From Aptenodytes patagonicus (lineage: Eukaryota; Chordata; Aves; Sphenisciformes; Spheniscidae), in assembly GCF_965638725.1 (NCBI RefSeq), contig NC_134958.1, positions 20,987,964-21,051,963 on the forward strand: a stretch of 64,000 nucleotides of DNA, given 5' to 3'. Shown piece by piece: positions 43,801-49,644 of this stretch. Both the position numbers and the translations under genes were made by a program. The notes beneath the pieces are model-generated. The model had not been told where the DNA came from and did not search any database. It saw only the letters and a list, made by a program, of their open reading frames with translations. Positions within the stretch are counted from its first letter, which is position 1. Every line of letters begins with the position of its first letter.

Positions 43801-46800
43801 GAGGAAGAGACAAGAAGTGAGAGCGCATCAATTTTGAATCCTCAGAATTTCTGGGAGGAAGCCAGTGTAAAGAGTGAGTTCTGAGGAGCAAGAGGCGTTG
43901 TTTTCTTTTCCAGAAGCCTCTGCTGCTGCACGAAGTCAGCTCTGGAGAAGTGAGGAATGCAGAAGATTCTAGGCATAGATGACTCTCGTGTAGACAGAGT
44001 GATCGGTTTTCTCTTTAAAACAAGTAAATGAATGAAGTAACTTATTTGCAGGCTCTGGCAGAAACTTTTGTGAACCCTGGAAGGTAAAGCAATGCCAGAG
44101 AGAAGCAGTAATTTTCATGGGAGCAAAACTGTCATAGCTCACTCAATGGTTTCATTAGATAGCAGTCTTTTCTGCTTCTTCCAACAAGAAGTTGTAATTT
44201 CTTTTGTGACGTTGCTGAAAATGTGTAAATGGTGTAATAATGGAGCTGCTCTTGATTCTGTCTTGCTGTATTTTGGAAATGTGTGATTCAGCCTTTTCAT
44301 TTTTCCTACAGGTCCTTAGTACTAATACTGTATATCACTTTCCAGATTTTCTCTGGAAAATAAAAGCTGTTAACTGAAAACAAGTAGTTAAAACTAAAAC
44401 TGGAGGGGGGGGGGGGGGGGGGAATCCCAAAGCACACATATCAAAATAGATTTGCAAGGTGAGCACAAGAAGTAAGTACATGTTATATAGAAATATTTCT
44501 TTCCTCCTCCAGGGCTGGAGCAGTGCCTATTCAATAGAATCAGTCATCATGCAGATCAATGCCACTTTAGTCAAAGGAAAAGCCAGAGTACATTTTGGAG
44601 CCAATAAGGTAAATGTGCTGTGTGTATCAATTACACAAATCACTGTTAGGCTTCCATTTCTTCGCTGAGTTGCATAGAAGATGCTTAATGACAGAATTGT
44701 CATTGCAAATACGCATTTTGGTTTATCTTGATGTCTGGTGCATGTACGAGTATTTTACTGGCAGTTAACTATGACTTTGTTAAGAATTGATGAATATATG
44801 AGGAGGATAAAACCTTGGGATGGGCAGGGTGTGTAAGTAGTTGGAGTTGTACTATCCCCGTATTGGCAAGGGGGGAAGGGAAGGAGGATTCAGAATTGGG
44901 AATCAGGAGGATTTGGAAATTCCGGCTCTGAGAAGGGCTGTAGATGACAGCCCGACTGCCTGGATCGCGTATGCTGATGTTAGGAAGTTCTCCTCCTTTT
45001 GCTGGACTAGACACCTGCAAAGTTTCATGGAGAGGGTGAAAAATAATACCGTGCAAATACTTCTGAGCTAGCCATTCAGCATTAATCGAAATCATAATTC
45101 AGTTCAAGCGTGCATGCTGGTGATGGACCATAACTTCAAAGACTTTGAAGTACTACATGCTGTTTTCAAAGGATGCTTAAATATTTAAGTCGATGAAATT
45201 CTCACTTGGATGCCAGCTTTTAAGTACTGATTCAAGGATAGCGAACTAGGTAAGATGTAAAAGTTTATGACCGCAGTTCTGTCGAACGTGGTAACTGGTC
45301 AGCTGAGCACGACGGAGTTACGGTGGGGATTGCCTGAAGCCTGCCCTTCCAGTTGCACACGCTTTTGACGTACCTCAGGTTCTGAACCCTCCAATAGAGG
45401 GGCCTTTCCAGCAGCAGGGGTGTACAAATTATTGTCATTATGATGGAGAAGAAATGAGAAGATAAGGGTATTTGTCTTGCAAATCTTGTACTTTAAAGCC
45501 AGGAATGTTGTAACATCGTGCATGGTTTTTATTTGTAAGCCCACTGTAGAGTTTCTTCGTAAAACTGTTTTTAAGTTCCACACGTCTAGATACAGGTTTT
45601 TTCATGTTAGTTTTTTCTCCTTTCAGAATCAATATAATCTAGCAAGAGCACAGCAGTCCTATAAGTCACTAGTACAAATACATGAGAAAAATGGTATGTA
45701 TATTCTTGCGGCTTGGTTCTTGTCTGCACAGCAGCCTGGGAATTGGTATTTGGCCACAGTAAAACTTGAAGTGCCAGAGTGTCTTATGTTGGCTCGGGAA
45801 GACCATAAACGGTGTTTCCTTTTCCTCGTCTCGCTCCAGGAAGACAGTAGTGCTTAAAGTAACTTGACTAGCAATCACTGCAACTTGTCCAGCTTACACG
45901 AACATAGCCATGTTCCGTGTGTTCCTGCTGTCCTTTGAAAGGTAGTCGACTTCATTTTCAGGCAGTTGATCTAGTAACTTTATTGTTAGTGTAGCTTTTA
46001 AAGTGTCTTACTTGTTAGTGAAGTACCTGCTGAAAGCTTGCCCCTTTCCCTGAAAGGCTTTGTTTCAATGTGGCAAGACCTTAGTAGTAGTAATCGTTAA
46101 GGAAGAGAGAAAGTGGAAAGGAAGACCAGAGACTGAAAAACTACAAAAAGTCCAAGCGAAGTGCCCTGGCTGGAAAACCGCGCAATAGAAATGGGAGACA
46201 CGTGGTTTGGGTTTGGTTTTGTTTTTTGTTTCCCCCCCCCCCCCCTATTTAAAGCCAGTTAATGGTCTCTCAGTTGCATAAAACAAGTATTCAAGTGCTT
46301 CAGGTATAATTGCATTCATCGTGCCAAGATGAGAAGACAGCAAATGACCTGAGGCTTTAAAAGGTTTAAGTGGCTTACATGTTATGTAGAAGTAGTCAGC
46401 AGAATTGGTTCCCTGGTCTCGTGATGAGGGAGTTAGTCCCAGTTACTACTTCCGTGATGTTCTTTGGTCCGGGCTGGACACAGTCTCCTCTGGGAATTCA
46501 TGTTGCTGTGAACATGAGAGCGTATTTCAGTGTGACTGTAGTGAGCACCTCAGTTTCCCTACCTCTAAAATTGAACATAATGCCTTCTCTGCTATTGGGA
46601 GGAAGATCAAAGATAACGACTTTAAAATGCTTTCCAATTCTACAATATTTTGATCTTGCCATTAACTGAGTCTTTTGCTTTTTTAGTTTGCCACAAAAGC
46701 CAGCATGGCTGTCTGTTTACTTCTAGCTATATGCTAGCCTTGACTACAGTGATTACTGCTGCGTCAGGAGCTGTGCGCAAAGCATTCACAGCATTTATTG

Positions 46801-47579
46801 CTGCTGCGAAAGGTGTCTTTAACTTATAGCTGCTACCTGTTCTCTGGGACAACATAAATAGGCCCTGTACTCACTGTACAAAAATGTAGAGGATTTTTTA
46901 CAATAGTGGTGGGGAGAATTCAGATTGGAGATCTGGAGGTGGCTAGAAAAAACTATGCACGCTTGATCAGGTATGATTCAACGGCTAAACATGCCAAATC
47001 CTATCAGGAGGCAAGCTACTCAACTGACATTTCTGGGCCCATTCCTGCAGCAGGATTTGCAGAAGTAGGGTAAACCGGTCAAGTGCCTGTGCGTGCCTAA
47101 CCTCTTCAGTATGCAAGATGGGATTTATGTATAAGTATCCCAGTGTAGTCGTGTTTGTATGTCTGTGCATTAAGTGGCTTGAAGACTTGGGGTTTTTACC
47201 TGTGTTCCATTCGGTTTTGTTACAGCAGTGTTCTCCTTCAACAGCTTCCTCTGTTGATGTCCAGCTTGTCCAACTCGGGATAGCTGCTGCCACAGAAAAA
47301 CCCCACTCTCGGAAGTACTTAATTTTCACGCCCAAATATTGGGTCTGCTCCTGGAATATGCCCCATGCTTTATCTCCCGCTGCAGACCACTAGCGTTCAG
47401 GGCACTGGGTCTCACTGAGCTGGCCTGCTCTAAGAGGGAGGGAAGGAGCCAGATTAGGCTTCCGTCTCCCACAGATTCAGGGTAAGATGGCAAGATCGTC
47501 CTGACGTAGCAGTGTCGGTACCTAACGTGTTTCTCTCTTCTCCGTAGGCTGGTACACTCCTCCGAAGGAAGATGGCTAA
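13770..47579 (+). CDS. UBE2Q2: UBE2Q2, ubiquitin-conjugating enzyme E2 Q2 (5'-partial, 12 coding exons)
   Basis: E2 enzyme that accepts ubiquitin from E1 on an active-site cysteine and passes it to substrates, mainly cytosolic. Exons: 13770-13874, 20980-21084, 22760-22816, 24924-25064, 34018-34102, 39402-39462, 41506-41596, 41888-41946, 43543-43591, 44513-44608, 45627-45693, 47548-47579. They total 948 bases and read through without a stop to TAA at 47577-47579, giving 315 residues. All introns are GT-AG and phases match. The N-terminal part is the end of the RWD-like region. It is followed by an acidic linker (in-window residues 75-125) and the UBC fold (about 165-315). The catalytic Cys is in-window residue 244 (TGC at 43568-43570) within [10 protein letters not shown]. 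The human protein as I recall it has 375 residues with Cys304; adding the roughly 60 residues of the missing first exon gives both numbers. The start codon lies left of the window. UBE2Q1 is the paralogue; linker and C-terminus favour UBE2Q2. Confidence 0.97.
14243..14268. repeat. Perfect 8-bp hairpin with a second overlapping inverted repeat
   Basis: ttcttgag and ctcaagaa flank a 10-base loop (aatgtatatt). That loop is in turn complementary to the following aatatacat, so two alternative stems compete. Confidence 0.6.
17231..17295. repeat. TA/TG alternating simple repeat
   Basis: Imperfect alternating purine-pyrimidine sequence (tatata, gtgtgtg, atatatgtat) in UBE2Q2 intron 2. Confidence 0.75.
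18013..18090 (+). mobile_element. CR1 LINE 3'-end fragment
   Basis: The stretch ggttggatcagatgacttcc, followed by ccagacgtgcctttcagccc and a tatgatttt end, matches the conserved 3' tail of CR1 elements. It is short and diverged, as most CR1 copies are (5'-truncated). It lies in UBE2Q2 intron 2. Confidence 0.75.
20094..20109. repeat. C16 homopolymer
   Basis: Sixteen consecutive C in UBE2Q2 intron 2. Confidence 0.85.
20980..21084 (+). CDS. UBE2Q2: UBE2Q2 coding exon 3
   Basis: Acceptor tttttatag, donor gtaaat, 105 bases, phase 0. It encodes [20 protein letters not shown] and the residues up to PLPAGQ, the end of the N-terminal domain. Confidence 0.96.
21085..22759 (+). other. UBE2Q2 intron 3
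   Basis: 1675 bases holding the old dispersed repeat copy 1; otherwise unremarkable. A 131-codon minus frame at 22012-22407 runs through the repeat and is not a gene. Confidence 0.75.
22037..22202 (+). repeat. Old dispersed amniote repeat, copy 1
   Basis: Contains gtcagaccaaagatccatct, then acagcagtggcat, gaggacaagcatat and aaacttcctgagc in the order typical of an old dispersed repeat of reptile and bird genomes. I cannot name the family with certainty. A second copy with the same block order is at 30103-30260. Confidence 0.55.
22760..22816 (+). CDS. UBE2Q2: UBE2Q2 coding exon 4 (acidic linker)
   Basis: Acceptor gtattgcag, donor gtatgt, 57 bases, phase 0. It encodes [19 protein letters not shown], the start of the acidic linker. 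The glutamate run is encoded by GAG/GAA repeats, so small length differences between species are likely. Confidence 0.94.
22817..24923 (+). other. UBE2Q2 intron 4
   Basis: 2107 bases of AT-rich sequence with nothing recognised. Confidence 0.75.
24924..25064 (+). CDS. UBE2Q2: UBE2Q2 coding exon 5
   Basis: Acceptor ctctatcctgtag, donor gtgagt, 141 bases, phase 0. It encodes 47 residues from [14 protein letters not shown] to QRQDHLN: the rest of the acidic linker and a charged helix before the UBC fold. Confidence 0.96.
25648..26241 (-). mobile_element. Solo LTR of an avian endogenous retrovirus
   Basis: On the minus strand it begins tgtgctggttttggctgggg and ends ggctggggttaaaccacgac, the ends of a long terminal repeat that I know from many non-fowl birds. 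Length is about 594 bases. It carries a TATA-like cataaa (complement of 25961-25966) in the right orientation, and a downstream attaaa-type signal (complement of 25774-25779). No gag, pol or env sequence flanks it, so it is the product of LTR recombination. The inner part is GC-richer than the host intron. No clear target-site duplication was found, and the 3' end departs from the usual ...CA. It sits antisense in UBE2Q2 intron 5. Confidence 0.75.
27648..27712. repeat. A/C-rich simple repeat with CCAA units
   Basis: The + strand is composed almost only of A and C (aaaaaacccc, then nine C, aaacaaaacaaaaccaacc, ccaa repeats). It lies in UBE2Q2 intron 5. Confidence 0.85.
30103..30260 (+). repeat. 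Old dispersed amniote repeat, copy 2
   Basis: Shares with 22037-22202 the ordered blocks gaccaaag, tctgacagtggcagaag, acaggacaagc, gaatattt and attcctg, in the same orientation. It is diverged between the blocks. Confidence 0.5.
34018..34102 (+). CDS. UBE2Q2: UBE2Q2 coding exon 6
   Basis: Acceptor gtttcag, donor gtaaaa, 85 bases, leaving one base of a split Gly codon. It encodes [20 protein letters not shown] and onward, the first helix of the UBC fold. Confidence 0.96.
34194..34276. repeat. TG/TA alternating simple repeat
   Basis: Imperfect tgta, tgtg and tata units over about 80 bases, starting 90 bases after the donor of UBE2Q2 coding exon 6. Alternating purine-pyrimidine of this kind can adopt Z-DNA. 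Confidence 0.8.
37307..37327. repeat. (CA)n microsatellite
   Basis: About ten uninterrupted CA units in UBE2Q2 intron 6, flanked by A-rich and C-rich bases. Confidence 0.9.
39402..39462 (+). CDS. UBE2Q2: UBE2Q2 coding exon 7
   Basis: Acceptor tatttctacag, donor gtaagt, 61 bases, split codons at both ends. It encodes [20 protein letters not shown], the first beta strands of the UBC fold. Confidence 0.95.
39463..41505 (+). other. UBE2Q2 intron 7
   Basis: 2043 bases; nothing recognised. Intron 8 (41597-41887) is the shortest of the gene at 291 bases. Confidence 0.75.
41506..41596 (+). CDS. UBE2Q2: UBE2Q2 coding exon 8
   Basis: Acceptor cttttatag, donor gtatgt, 91 bases, ending in phase 0. It encodes [19 protein letters not shown] and continues to LNFSFK. 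Confidence 0.96.
41888..41946 (+). CDS. UBE2Q2: UBE2Q2 coding exon 9
   Basis: Acceptor ttttcag, donor gtaagt, 59 bases, ending in a split Gly codon. It encodes [19 protein letters not shown], which holds the conserved P-F-x-P-P-F stretch of E2 folds. Confidence 0.97.
41947..43542 (+). other. UBE2Q2 intron 9
   Basis: 1596 bases; nothing recognised. Confidence 0.75.
43543..43591 (+). CDS. UBE2Q2: UBE2Q2 coding exon 10 (active-site cysteine)
   Basis: Acceptor gtttctag, donor gtgaac, 49 bases. It encodes [17 protein letters not shown]. The Cys codon TGC at 43568-43570 is the ubiquitin thioester site of the family, so the enzyme keeps its key residue. Confidence 0.96.
43592..44512 (+). other. 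UBE2Q2 intron 10
   Basis: 921 bases; contains the G18 run shortly before the acceptor. Confidence 0.75.
44405..44422. repeat. G18 homopolymer
   Basis: Eighteen consecutive G in UBE2Q2 intron 10, about 90 bases before coding exon 11. Confidence 0.85.
44513..44608 (+). CDS. UBE2Q2: UBE2Q2 coding exon 11
   Basis: Acceptor ctcctccag, donor gtaaat, 96 bases, phase 0. It encodes [20 protein letters not shown] and continues to FGANK, the helix after the active site. An 18-base G run lies about 90 bases upstream in the intron. Confidence 0.97.
44609..45626 (+). other. UBE2Q2 intron 11
   Basis: 1018 bases; a 108-codon minus frame (44769-45095) has no recognisable content. Confidence 0.75.
45627..45693 (+). 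CDS. UBE2Q2: UBE2Q2 coding exon 12
   Basis: Acceptor tttcag, donor gtatgt, 67 bases, ending in a split Gly codon. It encodes [20 protein letters not shown] followed by KN. The frame stays open for another 54 codons into the next intron. Confidence 0.96.
45694..47547 (+). other. UBE2Q2 intron 12
   Basis: 1854 bases. Exon 12's frame stays open to 45857. It also contains the T/G-rich tract with C14, and a 116-codon minus frame (46985-47335) without recognisable content. Confidence 0.75.
46232..46245. repeat. C14 homopolymer after a T/G-rich tract
   Basis: Fourteen C in UBE2Q2 intron 12, preceded by a gtttggttttg-type stretch (46206-46231). Confidence 0.85.
47548..47579 (+). CDS. UBE2Q2: UBE2Q2 last coding exon
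   Basis: Acceptor tccgtag. The 32 coding bases complete the split Gly and encode WYTPPKEDG and the stop TAA at 47577-47579. This is the usual C-terminus of the family. Confidence 0.95.
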
Positions 47580-48227
47580 CATAGAGGACTGTTGTATACC
47601 TGGACCAACATCAACAAAACAAGCTCTTTTTTATGTTTTCCAACACACAGACTCAAGCTATGAGTGCCCCCATAACAGCCGTACTGAAGACTTTAGCTAT
47701 TAGATAAGTTAGTGGATAATCTGTCAACTGACACGTAAAGTATAAGTTACAGCCTTACCATTCCGCTCTTTGTAGGTATCTGGACGGAGCAGTTTGGGCC
47801 TTTACCGTGTTTGTTCTTAGGGATTAAGCATATTTGGGCCAGGCCCTCCCTTCTCCCTTTTTTTTATTTGACAGCGTAAGCTCCCCACAGCAGGCTATCG
47901 AGTTACTAAAGATCATTCAGTAGGAGTGAGTTGTTCACACACTTTTGTGTATTTCTTACCTTTTGCAAAATGCAGACTGCAGAGACTTGCGTTGTATTGT
48001 TTCATTTAAAGCCAAGAAGTTTAATACGTTGTTTAATACTGTTTTAGGAACTGTCAGGTCTTGCAAATCACAGTAGTTTTTCTGGTCTAAAATGACAGCA
48101 TTTGTAGTATTTCCAAATTAATGATATAGGAAAAACACATGTATGTTAAGTCATTAAACATTTTTCATGGCTGTATGAGAATATGAACTGTTTCTTGGAA
48201 AAGATGCTCTTTGTTTAGGTTATGTTA

Positions 48228-48340
48228 ATTTTTTGTTTCAGTTTGGGTTTTTTTCTTTTTGTTTTCTTTTTTTGTTTGTTCCTGGTTGTTTGGTTTTTTG
48301 GTTTTGTTTTTTGTTTTTTGTTTTGGTTTTTTTTTTTAAG
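48228..48340 (+). repeat. T/G-rich tract (TTTTG-like) in the UBE2Q2 3' UTR
   Basis: About 110 bases almost free of A and C, made of T runs broken by single or paired G. It ends 18 bases before an AATAAA. Confidence 0.8.
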
Positions 48341-48357
48341 CAGAGCAAGGCTGTGCC

Positions 48358-48363
48358 AATAAA
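48358..48363 (+). terminator. UBE2Q2 poly(A) signal, proximal
   Basis: AATAAA about 780 bases after the UBE2Q2 stop, directly behind a T/G-rich tract. Cleavage would fall near 48380. Confidence 0.55.
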
Positions 48364-48615
48364 ACCTTGTAACTAGTCACTTCCACTGGGGCATCAGAAC
48401 TTGCTGGGCTGTTCCTGCTACTCGCTGGCTCAACCTCCTTAACAAGAAGAGCCGCAGTATGAAGCTTGAAGTTATTTAAAATACTAAAAACCTTTTTAGG
48501 TGTTCCATTTTATTAACGGGTTGTTGCAATCATTTGTAAACTAATGAACTTATAAAGTGATTGGCACAAATCGAGATGAAAGTCCTTGAATGAAAAATTT
48601 TTATATAAAAGCTAC

Positions 48616-48621
48616 AATAAA
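48616..48621 (+). terminator. UBE2Q2 poly(A) signal, middle
   Basis: AATAAA inside gctacaataaagtac. A TGTA motif about 80 bases upstream (tttgtaaac near 48533) supports use. Which signal dominates cannot be read from sequence. Confidence 0.5.
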
Positions 48622-49255
48622 GTACAAAAACTCGTCATCCGATTCAGAGGCTGAAGAAACATTGCCATGGTCATGACGGTGGTTTTGTTATTGAGAGACT
48701 GATGGGAACTGTTCGTCCTTTATTAGGAGATGAATCTGGGTCTGTGTAATTACACTATATTTTATTGCCTTACCTAAATCGATTCTATTTTGGTTGTAGT
48801 ACTCGTCATTAGGCCTTTGCGCCCCGCTGGGGCTGAGCTAAGGGTGTGTACCATGGATTAAGCACTTTTTAGAAGCGCAGAAGCATGTTTTTGTTATGTT
48901 CTTTTAGTTGACTATCAAATTTGTGCTCTTCTCTCTATCAGGCGCCCGCGGGTCCTTGTGCGTTTGCTTCTAGATCCAGTTTTTAGCTCGAGAGAAACGA
49001 TGGGGGAGAGGTTTGGCACTGCTTCCACTAACGTGTATTGTTTCAAACGTACGGTGGGTGACTTCCCGGCCTTTCTGCTTGCGTGGTCGTACCGGTATCT
49101 GTATCAACCCTGGTAGCCAAGCGCTGACGGGAGCGGCGGCCGGCGCCGGCGGCTCTCCGCGGCTGCAGCCCCCCGGCCGCGGCCCGGGCGGGCCCCGCAC
49201 CTTCGGCGCACGCTTTGGTTTGGGTTCCGTCGCTCGTTGCGGAGTTACTTGGCAA

Positions 49256-49296
49256 TGTACAGCAATTTGTAAACTTGCATCAAGTTTATGAATAAA
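49256..49296 (+). terminator. Possible distal UBE2Q2 poly(A) site inside the FBXO22 CpG island
   Basis: An AT-rich patch in GC-rich DNA holds two TGTA motifs (49256-49259 and 49268-49271) and AATAAA at 49291-49296, with a G/T-containing stretch (gctgtgtcc) after it. TGTA repeats 20-40 bases before AATAAA are the binding pattern of cleavage factor Im. If used, the UBE2Q2 transcript would end about 230 bases before the FBXO22 start codon. Confidence 0.4.
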
Positions 49297-49327
49297 AACC
49301 GTTTTAAGAAGCGCGCTGTGTCCCTGC

Positions 49328-49370
49328 CGGGGCGCGGGGGGGGGAGGGGGGGAGGGAGGGAGAGGGGAGC
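49328..49370 (+). promoter_or_regulatory. G-run tract with G-quadruplex potential in the FBXO22 promoter
   Basis: Consecutive runs of 3 to 9 G separated by single A or short CG spacers on the + strand, about 170-210 bases before the FBXO22 ATG. Far more than the four G3 runs needed for a quadruplex are present. Whether it lies in the promoter or the 5' UTR depends on the start site. Confidence 0.6.
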
Positions 49371-49540
49371 GCCCGGGAGCGGGGCGGGTCCTCCCCGCCG
49401 CCAGGCGGCGGAAGCGGGGCCGCTCCTGCTGTCCCCGCCCCCGCGGGACCGGAACTCCGCCCCGGGAGCGTCGGCGCGCGGGCGACGCAGAGCGGCGTCG
49501 GCGCGGCGGGGAAGGGGAGGCCGCGGCGGGCGGCCGGGCC

Positions 49541-49644
49541 ATGGAGGCGGCCGCCAAGGGCGCCTTCGTCCTCGGCAACCTGGCCGAGGTGGTGGAGCGC
49601 GTCCTCGGCTTCCTGCCCACCAAGGCGCTGCTGCGCGCCGCCTG
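49541..49644 (+). CDS. FBXO22: FBXO22 coding exon 1
   Basis: ATG in Kozak context gccATGg; donor gtaagg. It encodes [20 protein letters not shown] and continues to ALLRAA plus a split Cys codon: first half of the F-box. Confidence 0.93.

Larger units (their letters stand above)
47580..48621 (+). other. UBE2Q2: UBE2Q2 3' untranslated region
   Basis: No conserved frame follows the stop. AATAAA hexamers at 48358-48363 and 48616-48621 mark likely ends. The tract 48228-48340 is T-rich with scattered G (TTTTG-like units) and would be a U/G-rich stretch in the RNA just before the first signal. A third, distal signal at 49291 is listed separately. Confidence 0.75.
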
